Origin: Nocardioides sp. W7 | GTDB lineage: Bacteria; Actinomycetota; Actinomycetes; Propionibacteriales; Nocardioidaceae | Assembly: GCF_022919075.1 (NCBI RefSeq) | Contig: NZ_CP095078.1 | Location: 1,674,001-1,738,000 of the forward strand | Reading direction: 5' to 3' | DNA length: 64,000 nucleotides | Shown: in pieces, positions 47,184-55,690 of the stretch | How positions within the stretch are numbered: position 1 is the stretch's first letter | Layout: each line of letters begins with the position of its first letter | The notes under the pieces: generated by a model | Database searches by the model: none | What the model was told of the DNA's origin: nothing | The model's input: only the letters and a program-made list of their open reading frames with translations | Translations under genes and position numbers: made by a program

Positions 47184-49562
47184 ATGGGTCGACGAGCACG
47201 GGCGCAGGAGATCGACGAGGCCGACGTGGAGGTCGGTGCCCCCGCGGACCACGCCGCCGGTGCGAAGGCGGTGGCGATCACCATGAAGCGGGCGATCGGC
47301 CAGATGGGCGTCACCCGGACCGCCCGGACGCTGACCAAGCTCAACCAGACCGACGGCTTCGACTGCCAGGGCTGCGCCTGGCCGGACCCCAGCCCGGACC
47401 ACCGGCACACGGCGGAGTTCTGCGAGAACGGCGCCAAGGCCGTCGCCGACGAGGCGACCCGCGACCTGATCGGGCGGGAGTTCTTCGCCCGGCACCCGGT
47501 GGCCGAGCTGGCCGAGCACACCGACTACTGGCTCAACAGCCAGGGCCGGGTGACCGAGCCGATGGTGCTGCGCGCGGGCGGCACCCACTACGAGCCGATC
47601 GCCTGGGACGACGCGTTCGCACTGATGGGCCGGCACCTGAACGCGGTCGAGCCGGACCAGGCCATCTTCTACACCTCCGGCAAGACCTCGAACGAGGCCG
47701 CCTACCTCTACCAGCTCTTCGTCCGCGCCTACGGCACCAACAACCTGCCGGACTGCTCGAACATGTGCCACGAGTCGACCTCGGTCGGGTTGGCCGAGGT
47801 GATCGGCATCGGCAAGGGGTCGGTCTCGCTCGAGGACGTCCACCAGGCCGAGCTGATCGTGATCCTGGGCCAGAACCCCGGCACCAACCACCCCCGGATG
47901 CTCTCCGCGCTGGAGGAGGCCAAGGGCAACGGCGCCACGATCGTCGCCGTCAACCCGCTGAAGGAGGCGGGCCTGGTCCGGTTCAAGAACCCCCAGAAGG
48001 TGCGGGGCGTCGTCGGGTCCGGCACCGGCCTGGCCGACCGCTACCTGCAGATCCGCAGCAGCGGCGACCTGGCCCTGCTGCAGGCGCTCGGGGCCCTGCT
48101 GATCGAGCGTGGCGCGGTGGACCGCGACTTCGTCGAGCGCCACACCACCGGATTCGAGCAGTACGCCGCCGCGCTGGCCGACCTGGACTGGGACAAGGTG
48201 CTCCGCTCGACCGGCCTGACCCGCGCGCAGATCGAGGACACCGCGGACCTGCTGGCGTCCTCGTCGCGGACCGTCTTCTGCTGGGCGATGGGCATCACCC
48301 AGCACCACAACGCGGTCGCGACGGTCAAGGAGATCGCGAACCTCGCGTTCCTGCAGGGCAACATCGGCAAGCCCGGTGCCGGCCTGTGCCCGGTCCGCGG
48401 CCACTCCAACGTGCAGGGCGACCGGACCATGGGCATCTGGGAGCGGCCGCCGGCGCACTTCCTCGACAGCCTGCAGCGCGAGTTCGGCTTCGACCCCCCG
48501 CGCGAGGACGGGTACGACTCCGTCGCCGCGATCCGCGCGCTCCGCGACGGCGACGCGAAGGTCTTCGTCGCCATGGGCGGCAACTTCGTCTCCGCCGCCC
48601 CCGACACCTCCGTCACCGAGGACGCGCTGCGGGCGGCCGACCTGACCGTGCACGTCTCGACCAAGCTCAACCGCTCCCACGTCGTACACGGCCGCGAGGC
48701 CCTGATCCTGCCCGCACTCGGACGCAGCGAGAAGGACCTGACCGGCGGTCGGCCGCAGAAGGTCAGCGTCGAGGACTCGATGTCCGCCGTGCACACCTCG
48801 CAGGGGCCGCTGAAGCCGGCGTCGGAGCACCTGCGATCCGAGGTCGACATCGTCTGCTCGCTCGCCGAGGCGACGCTCGGCGACCGGCACGGCATCGACT
48901 GGGCGGCGTTCCGTGCCGACTACTCCGAGGTACGCCGCTCGATCGCGCGGGTGGTCCCCGGGTGCGCGGCGTACGACGAGAAGGCGTCGCAGCCCGGCGG
49001 GTTCGTGCTGCCGCACCCGCCGCGCGACACCCGGACCTTCCCGACCAAGGCCGACCGCGCCATCTTCACCGCGAGCCCGTTGGAGGTCCTGGAGGTGCCG
49101 CCGGGCAAGCTCGTGCTGCAGACGATCCGCTCGCACGACCAGTTCAACACCACGATCTACGGGCTCTCCGACCGCTACCGCGGCATCGAGAACGGCCGCC
49201 GGGTGGTCTTCGTGCACCCCGACGACATCACCTCGCTGGGCTTCGCCGAGGGCGACCTGGTCGACATCGTCAGCGAGTGGGAGGACGGCTCGGTGCGGCA
49301 GGTGCCGACGTTCCGGGTGGTGGCCTACGACCAGCCGCGCGGGTGTGCCGCGGCGTACTACCCCGAGACCAATCCGCTGATCGCCCTGGACCACACGGCC
49401 GCGGGCAGCAACCAGCCGGCGTACAAGTCGATCATCGTGCGTCTGGAGCGCTCCGACGGTGGCGGTACCGGGGTGATCTCCACCCTGGCGGGCACCTACA
49501 CCCCCGCCCACGACCGAGGCGACGAGGCCAAGCGCCACGTCGAGCCCGACCAGCTCTCCTGA
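47184..49562 (+). CDS. FdhF/YdeP family molybdopterin oxidoreductase
   Basis: A 792-residue bis-MGD type molybdoenzyme of the YdeP subgroup. N-terminal segments are GFDCQGCAWPDPSPDHRHTA and CENGAKAVADEATRDLIG; the cofactor region has IFYTSGKTSNEAAYLYQLFV, DCSNMCHESTSVGLAEVIGI and LGQNPGTNHPRML; the C-terminal part has the MoCo-dinucleotide barrel (YPETNPLIALDHTAAGSNQP). Relatives are called formate dehydrogenase-like, but many are of unknown activity and act in acid or redox stress. No accessory iron-sulfur or FdhD gene is nearby. ATG 47184 lies in a divergent region with a strong palindrome. Confidence 0.88.
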   Translation: MGRRARAQEIDEADVEVGAPADHAAGAKAVAITMKRAIGQMGVTRTARTLTKLNQTDGFDCQGCAWPDPSPDHRHTAEFCENGAKAVADEATRDLIGREFFARHPVAELAEHTDYWLNSQGRVTEPMVLRAGGTHYEPIAWDDAFALMGRHLNAVEPDQAIFYTSGKTSNEAAYLYQLFVRAYGTNNLPDCSNMCHESTSVGLAEVIGIGKGSVSLEDVHQAELIVILGQNPGTNHPRMLSALEEAKGNGATIVAVNPLKEAGLVRFKNPQKVRGVVGSGTGLADRYLQIRSSGDLALLQALGALLIERGAVDRDFVERHTTGFEQYAAALADLDWDKVLRSTGLTRAQIEDTADLLASSSRTVFCWAMGITQHHNAVATVKEIANLAFLQGNIGKPGAGLCPVRGHSNVQGDRTMGIWERPPAHFLDSLQREFGFDPPREDGYDSVAAIRALRDGDAKVFVAMGGNFVSAAPDTSVTEDALRAADLTVHVSTKLNRSHVVHGREALILPALGRSEKDLTGGRPQKVSVEDSMSAVHTSQGPLKPASEHLRSEVDIVCSLAEATLGDRHGIDWAAFRADYSEVRRSIARVVPGCAAYDEKASQPGGFVLPHPPRDTRTFPTKADRAIFTASPLEVLEVPPGKLVLQTIRSHDQFNTTIYGLSDRYRGIENGRRVVFVHPDDITSLGFAEGDLVDIVSEWEDGSVRQVPTFRVVAYDQPRGCAAAYYPETNPLIALDHTAAGSNQPAYKSIIVRLERSDGGGTGVISTLAGTYTPAHDRGDEAKRHVEPDQLS

Positions 49563-49565
49563 CCA

Positions 49566-49660
49566 CGGTTGAGTCGGGCCCCCCGGCGGTTGAGTCGGGG
49601 ATCCCGGGCGGTTTGGCCCGGAGAAAGTCCGGACTCAACTGCCAGAACTCCGGACTCAAC
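49566..49660. repeat. Four GTTGAGTC motifs, two direct and two inverted, each pair 21 bp apart
   Basis: CGGTTGAGTCGGG occurs at 49566 and again at 49587. TCCGGACTCAAC occurs at 49628 and again at 49649. The second set carries the reverse complement of the first core. Both pairs have a period of exactly 21 bp, two turns of the helix. The array fills the 113-bp gap between the oxidoreductase and the DUF1272 gene. It could be a terminator with alternative folds, a protein-binding array, or a dispersed repeat. Confidence 0.7.
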
Positions 49661-49675
49661 GGGGAGAATGGGGCC

Positions 49676-49921
49676 ATGCTGGAGCTGCGACCCAACTGCG
49701 AGTGCTGTGACAAGGATCTGCCGCCGGACGCGCCCGACGCGATGATCTGCACCTACGAGTGCACCTGGTGCCGCGACTGCGTGGAGACCGTCCTGCTCGG
49801 GACCTGCCCCAACTGCGGCGGCAACCTGGTCCCGCGTCCGGTCCGGCCGGCGGCGAAGCTGGTGCAGGACCCCGCCTCGACCGTGCGGGTCCTGGCCCAG
49901 GCCTGCGGTGCCCGGGCATGA
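49676..49921 (+). CDS. DUF1272 zinc-ribbon protein
   Basis: An 81-residue protein of the DUF1272 type, begins MLELRPNCECCDKDLPPDAP and continues with CTYECTWCRDCVETVLLG and CPNCGG. The paired cysteines (CECC, CTWCRDC, CPNC) should bind zinc. Function unknown. ATG 49676 has GGGGAG 9 bp upstream. The stop overlaps the pirin start by ATGA, so the two proteins are made together. Confidence 0.87.
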   Translation: MLELRPNCECCDKDLPPDAPDAMICTYECTWCRDCVETVLLGTCPNCGGNLVPRPVRPAAKLVQDPASTVRVLAQACGARA

Positions 49922-50970
49922 CCAACCCCGAGCGCGACCCCGCCGTCCTCACCTGCGAGGCGCACGTGACGTCGGCGGTCGAGATCATGACGCCACGGGA
50001 CGTACCCCTGGGCGGCCCCCGCGCGATGGGCGTACGACGCACGCTGCCCCAGCGCGGCCGCTCGCTGATCGGCGCCTGGTGCTTCCTGGACCACTACGGG
50101 CCCGACGACGTCGCGGAGACCGGCGGTATGAAGGTGGCCCCGCATCCGCACACCGGTCTGCAGACGGTCAGCTGGCTGTTCACCGGCGAGATCGAGCACC
50201 GCGACAGCGCGGGCAACCACGCCATGGTCCGCCCCGGCGAGGTGAACCTGATGACCGCCGGCCACGGCATCAGCCACTCCGAGGTCTCCACCGCGGCCAC
50301 CACGACGCTGCACGGCGCGCAGCTGTGGGTGGCGCTGCCCGACGCCGCGCGCGACACGGCAGCGACGTTCGCCCACCACGCGCCGTCGCCGATCACCGGT
50401 CCGGGCTTCGAGGCGCGGGTCTTCCTCGGCTCCCTGCTCGGCGACACCTCGCCGGTGTCCACCTTCACCCCGCTGCTGGGGGCCGAGCTGCTGCTCGATC
50501 CGGGCGCCTCGGTCACGCTCGACGTCGACGCGTCGTACGAGCACGGCGTTCTGGTCGACACCGGCTCCCTTACCGTCGCCGGGGTCGAGGTGGCGAAGGA
50601 CGAGCTCGCCTACGTCCCGCCGGGCGCCAACCACCTGGAGCTGCGGGCCGGCGCGTCCGCCGTACGTCTGCTGCTCCTGGGCGGGCCGCCGTTCGGCGAG
50701 GCGATCGTGATGTGGTGGAACTTCGTCGGCCGCAGCCACGACGAGATCGTCGGCTTTCGTGAGCAGTGGCAGGCCCAGATCCTCGACGCCGGCGGGTCAC
50801 CGGTCGATCCCGACGACGCCGGCGGCCTCCACGAGGGTGGCTCCCGCGAGCGCGTGGTGCCGGACGGTCAGCTGGTGCGCGAGGGTCGCTTCGGCATCGT
50901 CGCCGGTGACCACCTGGCCCCCATCCCGGCCCCGCCCCTGCCCAACGCCCGGCTCCGCGAGCGCCGCTAG
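49918..50970 (+). CDS. Pirin family protein
   Basis: A 350-residue bicupin. The N-terminal cupin holds the metal-binding set in MKVAPHPHTGLQTVSWLFTG and AGHGISHSE, typical of pirins. The C-terminal cupin (about residues 195-260) has VLVDTGSLTVAGVEVAKDEL. The tail beyond about residue 290 (FREQWQAQILDAGG and what follows) is polar. Pirins may act as quercetin-type dioxygenases or redox-sensing cofactors. Coupled to the DUF1272 gene. Confidence 0.88.
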   Translation: MTNPERDPAVLTCEAHVTSAVEIMTPRDVPLGGPRAMGVRRTLPQRGRSLIGAWCFLDHYGPDDVAETGGMKVAPHPHTGLQTVSWLFTGEIEHRDSAGNHAMVRPGEVNLMTAGHGISHSEVSTAATTTLHGAQLWVALPDAARDTAATFAHHAPSPITGPGFEARVFLGSLLGDTSPVSTFTPLLGAELLLDPGASVTLDVDASYEHGVLVDTGSLTVAGVEVAKDELAYVPPGANHLELRAGASAVRLLLLGGPPFGEAIVMWWNFVGRSHDEIVGFREQWQAQILDAGGSPVDPDDAGGLHEGGSRERVVPDGQLVREGRFGIVAGDHLAPIPAPPLPNARLRERR

Positions 50971-51046
50971 CGGGGACGCACGCCGGCGGACCCGCTGACG
51001 GCCGTGCGGAACGCCCACTGTCGGCGCCGTACGACACGATGGGCGG

Positions 51047-51625
51047 ATGGGACCTGTGACCGGCGAGGACGGCGTGACGCGATGCCCCTGGGCGGGCGGC
51101 CCGGGCGTGATGCGCGACTACCACGACACCGAGTGGGGCAACCGCGTCCACGGTGAGTCGGCCTACCTGGAGCGGCTGACCCTGGAGGCGTTCCAGTCCG
51201 GGCTGTCCTGGTCGACGATCCTCAACAAGCGCGAGAGCTTCCGGGCGGCGTTCGCCGGCTTCGACGCCGAGGCGATCGCGGCCTTCGACGACGCCGACCG
51301 GGCCCGGCTGATGGCCGACGCGGGCATCGTCCGCAACCGGCTGAAGGTCGACGCCGCGATCACCAACGCCACCGCCACGGTGGCGTTGCGCGAGCGGGGC
51401 GGACTCGAGGCGTTCGTGCTCTCCTTCGCCCCCGACGCTCCGCCGGCCTGGGCCGACACCGCCGAGATGGCGACCACCTCCGAGGAGTCGAAGGCACTGT
51501 CGAAGGGGCTGAAGAAGGTCGGCTTCGCCTTCGTCGGCCCGACCACGATGTACGCGCTGATGGAGGCGATCGGCGTCTTCGACCCGCACCTCGTCGGCTG
51601 CCACCGGCGGGGTGCCTCCGCCTGA
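51047..51625 (+). CDS. tag: DNA-3-methyladenine glycosylase I
   Basis: A 192-residue base-excision repair glycosylase that removes 3-methyladenine. The zinc ligands are at the family spacing: Cys13 (TRCPWAG), His26 (DYHDTEWG), His181 and Cys185 (HLVGCHRR). The substrate-pocket residues are in RLTLEAFQSGLSWSTILNKR and KKVGFAFVGPTTMYALMEAI. ATG 51047 is preferred to an ATG 8 bp earlier, which is out of frame. A stand-alone gene after the pirin. Confidence 0.93.
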   Translation: MGPVTGEDGVTRCPWAGGPGVMRDYHDTEWGNRVHGESAYLERLTLEAFQSGLSWSTILNKRESFRAAFAGFDAEAIAAFDDADRARLMADAGIVRNRLKVDAAITNATATVALRERGGLEAFVLSFAPDAPPAWADTAEMATTSEESKALSKGLKKVGFAFVGPTTMYALMEAIGVFDPHLVGCHRRGASA

Positions 51626-51639
51626 CCTCCGGCCCCGGG

Positions 51640-51683
51640 ACGTCGTACGTGCTGGCTGTCTGAGCGACCGGACCGTACGACGT
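51640..51683. repeat. Inverted repeat between tag and lrgA-like gene
   Basis: ACGTCGTACG (51640-51649) and CGTACGACGT (51674-51683) face each other across 24 bp in the 166-bp gap 51626-51791. It may be a weak terminator for tag. GTCGTACGAC-like words are common in this genome, so chance is possible. Confidence 0.35.
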
Positions 51684-51791
51684 ACCGCCGGACGTCAGAC
51701 GACCTGGTCCCCAGGGCCACCGAGCCGTACGACGGTGCCGCCCCGAGCCCGCCCCACCCCGCAGCCCACCGCGGTTGTGGAGGATGGGCGG

Positions 51792-52136
51792 GTGATCACC
51801 GGACTGACGTGGCTGCTGGGCTGCCAGCTCGTGGGGGAGGTGCTGGTGCGGGCGACCGACGCGCCGGTGCCGGGTCCGGTGGTGGGCATGGTGGTGCTCT
51901 TCGCCGTCCTGCAGGTACGCCGGCCCGCCGACGACTCGGGCGTCGTACGCACGAGTGACGCCCTGCTCCGGCACCTGCAGCTGCTGTTCGTGCCGGCCGG
52001 CGCCGGGGTGGTCGGCTACCTCGCGCTGATCCGCGACGACGCCCTCCCCATCGCGGTGGCGCTCGCCGGGTCCTGGGTCCTCGGGCTCGCCGTCGTGGGC
52101 TGGACCGTGACCCTGCTGGCGCGGGGGCGCGGATGA
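51792..52136 (+). CDS. CidA/LrgA-like membrane protein
   Basis: A 114-residue protein with about four helices: LTWLLGCQLVGEVLVRATDA, APVPGPVVGMVVLFAVLQVR, LLRHLQLLFVPAGAGVVGYL and IAVALAGSWVLGLAVVGWTV. This is the CidA/LrgA holin-like layout, with the conserved PxPG-x-V-x-GM. GTG 51792 has GGAGG upstream; the longer frame is proline/arginine-rich. Overlaps the LrgB-like gene by ATGA. Together they may control murein hydrolase release or carry organic acids. Confidence 0.85.
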   Translation: MITGLTWLLGCQLVGEVLVRATDAPVPGPVVGMVVLFAVLQVRRPADDSGVVRTSDALLRHLQLLFVPAGAGVVGYLALIRDDALPIAVALAGSWVLGLAVVGWTVTLLARGRG

Positions 52137-52828
52137 GCTGGCTGCTGGAGTCCCCGCTCTTCTTCCTGGGGCTGACCCTGCTGGCCTACCAGGTCGGCCG
52201 GGCGGTGCACGCGCGCACCGGCGGACATGCGGTCGCCCAGCCGGTGCTGGTCGCGGTGGTGCTGATGGGGGCGGCCCTGCTGCTCCTCGACGTGGACGTG
52301 GCGGACTACCGCGACGGCACCGAGCTGCTGACCTTCTGGCTGGGTCCGGCCACGGTCGCGCTCGCGGTGCCGCTGCACCGGCAGGCGAGCCGGCTGCGGG
52401 GACTGCTGGGGCCGCTGCTGGTCGCCGTACCCCTCGGTGCGGCGGTCAGCGTCGGCTCGGCGGTGCTGCTCACCCGGGTCCTCGGCGGCGGCGAGCTCCT
52501 CGAGCGCACCCTCGCCCCGAAGGCCGCGACCACCCCGGTCTCCATCGCCCTGTCGGAGGCGAACGGCGGGCTCCCGGAGCTGACCGCCGCACTCACGATC
52601 GTCGCGGGCATCCTCGGCGCCGTCGCGGGTCCGGCCGTGCTGACCCTGCTGCGCGTCCGGGCCCGCGCCGCCCGCGGCATCGCCCTGGGCGCGGTCTCGC
52701 ACGGCATCGGCACCTCCCGCGCGCTGGCCGAGGACCGCACCGGGGGCGCGTTCTCCGGCCTCTCGATGGGCCTCACGGCCCTCGCGACCAGCCTGGTGCT
52801 CCCGCTGGTCCTCGCGCTACTCCTGTAG
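52133..52828 (+). CDS. LrgB/CidB-like membrane protein
   Basis: A 231-residue membrane protein of the LrgB family. It has LTFWLGPATVALAVPLHRQA, then LAPKAATTPVSIALSEANGG and ARGIALGAVSHGIGTSRALA, both highly characteristic. It is the partner of the LrgA-like protein encoded just upstream with a 4-bp overlap. Relatives move glycolate/glycerate or pyruvate in some organisms. The 3' end overlaps the convergent esterase gene by 12 bp. Confidence 0.9.
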   Translation: MSWLLESPLFFLGLTLLAYQVGRAVHARTGGHAVAQPVLVAVVLMGAALLLLDVDVADYRDGTELLTFWLGPATVALAVPLHRQASRLRGLLGPLLVAVPLGAAVSVGSAVLLTRVLGGGELLERTLAPKAATTPVSIALSEANGGLPELTAALTIVAGILGAVAGPAVLTLLRVRARAARGIALGAVSHGIGTSRALAEDRTGGAFSGLSMGLTALATSLVLPLVLALLL

Positions 52829-53707
52829 CCCGAGACCGATCCGGGCCACGATCCGCCGCCGGGCCTGCTCGCCCTCCGGCACGGGCAGCAGGGGTACGAC
52901 GTGCAGCCCGCCCGGCAGCTCGTGGAAGTCCACCGGCACCACCCCGGCCAGCCGGTCGCGCAGCAGCCGGCAGTCGGGCAGCGTGATGTCGTGGGTGCCG
53001 ACCCAGAGGTCCACGGGCGGCAGGCCGGCGACCGCGCCGAACAGCGGACTCACCCGCGGGTCGTCCAGCGACAGGCCGCCGGCCCACGCGTCGGCGATCG
53101 GTCGGAGGGCCGCCCGCGCGAGCCACGGGTCGTGCGGCTCCAGCGCGTCGACCTCGGGGTTGCGCATCCCCAGGTCGAGCCACGGGGCGATCAGCGTCAG
53201 CCCGCGCACCGTCGAGCGCCCGCGAGCCACGGCCTCCTGGGCCGCGGCGAGGGCCAGGCCGCCCCCGGCCGAGTCGCCGGCCAGCCAGCAGGAGCGGCCG
53301 CCGGCGTACAGCGCCTCCAGGAGGGCCCCGACCAGCTCGTGCGCCGCGGTCGCGTCATGTGCGGGAGCGAGGCCGTAGACCGGCACCCACACCTCCACGT
53401 CGAGCTCGCGGGCCAGGCGTCCGACCAGCGACCAGTGCTGCGACGCGATCTCGCTCACGTAGGCGCCGCCGTGCAGGTAGATCACGACCGGCAGGTCGGG
53501 GCGGGCACCGGGCCGGGCGACCCGGTGCACGTCGAAGCCGGCCACCGTCCGGGTCGACACGGAGGTCCAGCGGGTCAGCGAGGCCGGGGGAGCGGGGGAC
53601 CCCTTGGCTCGCGCGAGCATCGCGTGACCGCCCTCGGCCGTCAGGAACCTTCGTTTGCGGGTGGCGCGCATCAGCGCCGCCACGCCGCTCAGCTGCCAGG
53701 ACACCAC
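52817..53707 (-). CDS. Alpha/beta hydrolase, hormone-sensitive lipase-type esterase
   Basis: A 296-residue esterase. It has the HSL-family oxyanion motif VVIYLHGGAYVSE, the nucleophile in CWLAGDSAGGGLALAAAQEA, Asp in DLWVGTHDITLPDC and His in ELPGGLHVVPLLP. It should hydrolyse short acyl esters. Start at 53707 gives a basic N-terminal region without a clear signal peptide. It converges on the LrgB gene with a 12-bp overlap and is divergent from the amidase. Confidence 0.87.
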   Translation of the reverse strand: MVSWQLSGVAALMRATRKRRFLTAEGGHAMLARAKGSPAPPASLTRWTSVSTRTVAGFDVHRVARPGARPDLPVVIYLHGGAYVSEIASQHWSLVGRLARELDVEVWVPVYGLAPAHDATAAHELVGALLEALYAGGRSCWLAGDSAGGGLALAAAQEAVARGRSTVRGLTLIAPWLDLGMRNPEVDALEPHDPWLARAALRPIADAWAGGLSLDDPRVSPLFGAVAGLPPVDLWVGTHDITLPDCRLLRDRLAGVVPVDFHELPGGLHVVPLLPVPEGEQARRRIVARIGLGLQE

Positions 53708-53724
53708 GGCCGGAGCGTAGTTGG

Positions 53725-55149
53725 ATGGCTGGCATGCCCCGCGTGCACGCCTTCCGTGACGACGCCCTCGGCGATCTCGACGCCGTCGGCCTGGTCGCCG
53801 CCCTCCATGCCGGCCGAGTGTCGGTCCCCGAGGCGGTGGACGCCGCCATCTCCCGGGTCGAGGACGTGGACCCGACGCTGGGTGCGGTGGCGTACGTCGC
53901 CTTCGACCGGGCCCGAGCGCAGGCGCGCGACCCCCGGGGCGGGTTCTTCTCCGGCGTTCCGACGTTCGTGAAGGACAACGTCGACGTCCAGCACCTCCCG
54001 ACCCAGCACGGCACCGACGCGTTCGAGGCCCGGCCGCAGCCCCGCGACGGCGACCTGGCCCGGATGTTCCTCGCGACCGGTCTGCTGCCCCTCGGGAAGA
54101 CCCGGCTCTCCGAGTACGGCTTCAGCGCCGCCGCCGAGCACCCCCGGCTCGGCCCGGTCCGCTCACCCTGGTCGACCGAGCACAGCGCCGGTGCGTCCTC
54201 GGCCGGTTCGGCCGCGCTCGTGGCGGCGGGGGCCGTGCCGATCGCGCACGCCAACGACGGCGGCGGCTCGATCCGGATCCCGGCCGCGGTCAACGGCCTG
54301 GTCGGTCTCAAGCCGACCCGCGACCGGCTGCCGCAGGACGCGCTGACCCGGCAGATGCCGATCCGGCTCGTCTCCGACGGCGTGCTCACCCGCTCGGTGC
54401 GGGACACGGCGGCGTTCCTGCGCGAGGCCGAGAAGGTCTACCGGGCGCTGCACCTGCCGCCCGTGGGCGACATCACGCGGCCGGTCCGCGGCCGGCTCCG
54501 GATCGCCGTGAACACCCAGGGCGTCGGCGCCGGTGCGAGCCCGGAGGTGGCCAATCTCACGCTGAAGGTCGCCGCGCAGCTCGAGGAGCTCGGCCACGTG
54601 GTCGAGGAGGTCGCGGCGCCCGCCGACCCCCGGTTCCCCGACGACTTCGTCCTCTACTGGTCCCTGCTGGCGCTGGCCATCGTGCGCACCGGACGCCGGA
54701 CCAACGGCCGGTCCTGGGACCCCGACCGGCTCGACAACCTCACCCGCGGCCTGGCCCGGAACGGGCTGCGCAACCTGCACCGCGTGCCCGCGGCGATCCG
54801 CCGCCTCAACCGGGCCAAGCCGGCCGGCGGCGCCCTCCACGAGCGCTGGGACGTCGTGCTGACCCCCACCCTCGGCACCGAGACGCCGCGGGTCGGGCAC
54901 CTCGACCCGACCCAGGAGTACGACGTCGTGATGGGCCGCCTCATGGAGTGGGTGGCCTTCACCCCGTGGCAGAACGTCACCGGCGAACCGGCGGTCTCGC
55001 TGCCCCTCGCGACCACCGCCGCGGGGCTCCCGCTGGGGATGATGTTCGGCGCCGCAGCGGGTCGCGAGGCGACCCTGCTGGAGCTCGCCTACGAGCTCGA
55101 AGAGGCCTTCCCGTTCGCCCGGATCACGGCCCCGGAGCACCAGGACTGA
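53725..55149 (+). CDS. Amidase (amidase-signature family)
   Basis: A 474-residue amidase with the Ser-cisSer-Lys triad: Lys83 in TFVKDNVDVQH, the cis-Ser in TEHSAGASSAGSAALVAAG (about Ser158) and nucleophile Ser182 in NDGGGSIRIPAAVNGLVG. The signature reads GASS where most have GGSS. Its substrate amide is unknown. ATG 53725 follows GGAG; ATG 53734 is an alternative three codons on. Followed by the tRNA-Thr gene. Confidence 0.9.
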   Translation: MAGMPRVHAFRDDALGDLDAVGLVAALHAGRVSVPEAVDAAISRVEDVDPTLGAVAYVAFDRARAQARDPRGGFFSGVPTFVKDNVDVQHLPTQHGTDAFEARPQPRDGDLARMFLATGLLPLGKTRLSEYGFSAAAEHPRLGPVRSPWSTEHSAGASSAGSAALVAAGAVPIAHANDGGGSIRIPAAVNGLVGLKPTRDRLPQDALTRQMPIRLVSDGVLTRSVRDTAAFLREAEKVYRALHLPPVGDITRPVRGRLRIAVNTQGVGAGASPEVANLTLKVAAQLEELGHVVEEVAAPADPRFPDDFVLYWSLLALAIVRTGRRTNGRSWDPDRLDNLTRGLARNGLRNLHRVPAAIRRLNRAKPAGGALHERWDVVLTPTLGTETPRVGHLDPTQEYDVVMGRLMEWVAFTPWQNVTGEPAVSLPLATTAAGLPLGMMFGAAAGREATLLELAYELEEAFPFARITAPEHQD

Positions 55150-55195
55150 CCCGATTTCTCGTTCCCGAAGGTGCTGTGTATCGTTCTCCGTCGTT

Positions 55196-55268
55196 GCCCC
55201 TTTAGCTCAGTCGGCAGAGCGTCTCCATGGTAAGGAGAAGGTCTACGGTTCGATTCCGTAAAGGGGCT
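55196..55268 (+). tRNA. tRNA-Thr (anticodon GGT)
   Basis: A 73-base cloverleaf. The 7-bp acceptor stem (GCCCCTT with AAGGGGC) is perfect. D-arm GCTCAGTCGGCAGAGC, anticodon stem TCTCC/GGAGA around ATGGTAA with anticodon GGT at 55229-55231, and T-arm with GGTTCGATTCC. CCA is not encoded. Confidence 0.97.
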
Positions 55269-55281
55269 CTGGGTGAGGGTT

Positions 55282-55306
55282 GTGTGGCCGGCTAGAGTGG
55301 CCACAC
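55282..55306 (+). terminator. Hairpin between tRNA-Thr and tRNA-Met
   Basis: GTGTGGCC (55282-55289) pairs with GGCCACAC (55299-55306), 8-bp stem and 9-base loop, in the 52-bp gap between the two tRNA genes. It may stop the first transcript or act as a processing structure. Confidence 0.55.
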
Positions 55307-55320
55307 CATCCTGCCCTCGT

Positions 55321-55394
55321 GGCGGGGTAGCTCAGGTGGTTAGAGCACACGGCTCATAATCGTGGTGTCGCGGGTTCGAGTCCCGCCCCCGCTA
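55321..55394 (+). tRNA. tRNA-Met (anticodon CAT), elongator type
   Basis: A 74-base cloverleaf. Acceptor GGCGGGG pairs with CCCCGCT (a G-U at position 1-72), D-arm GCTCAGGTGGTTAGAGC, anticodon loop CTCATAA with CAT at 55355-55357, T-arm GCGGGTTCGAGTCCCGC. The paired 1-72 end fits an elongator and not an initiator tRNA. CCA is not encoded. Confidence 0.95.
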
Positions 55395-55441
55395 CTCACC
55401 ACCGAGCAGCAACGCACCGCCATCGACCCCAAGGACTTCCC

Positions 55442-55612
55442 GTGGCCAGCAAGAGCTCCGACGTTCGCCCCAAGATCACTCTCGCGTGCGTTGAGTGCAA
55501 GGAGCGCAACTACATCACCAAGAAGAACCGGCGCAACGACCCCGATCGTCTGGAGCTGGCGAAGTTCTGCCCGCGCTGCCGCACGCACCAGGCGCACCGC
55601 GAGACCCGCTGA
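55442..55612 (+). CDS. rpmG: 50S ribosomal protein L33
   Basis: A 56-residue L33: [20 protein letters not shown], then [20 protein letters not shown] and [14 protein letters not shown]. It has the two CxxC pairs (CVEC, CPRC), so it is the zinc-binding form. GTG 55442 has AAGGA upstream. Right after tRNA-Met and before the hadA-like gene, the usual actinobacterial order leading to secE-nusG. Confidence 0.96.
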   Translation: MASKSSDVRPKITLACVECKERNYITKKNRRNDPDRLELAKFCPRCRTHQAHRETR

Positions 55613-55690
55613 CCTTTCGCTTGCCGACCCGTCCGAGCACCGCTCGGGCGGGTCGTCGGCGTTGGGAGCGACCTCGATAGGCTGGCCGGC

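Noticed and set aside
49566..49660. Short CRISPR array
   Set aside because: Only two direct copies of about 13 bp with 8-bp gaps, then inverted copies; no spacers of normal size and no cas genes.
51626..51720. GTCGTACGAC-type palindromes as regulatory sites
   Set aside because: The word is frequent in coding sequence over the whole window, so a single occurrence means little.
55321..55394. Initiator tRNA-Met
   Set aside because: The first and last acceptor bases can pair (G-U) and the anticodon stem lacks the three G-C pairs of initiator tRNAs.
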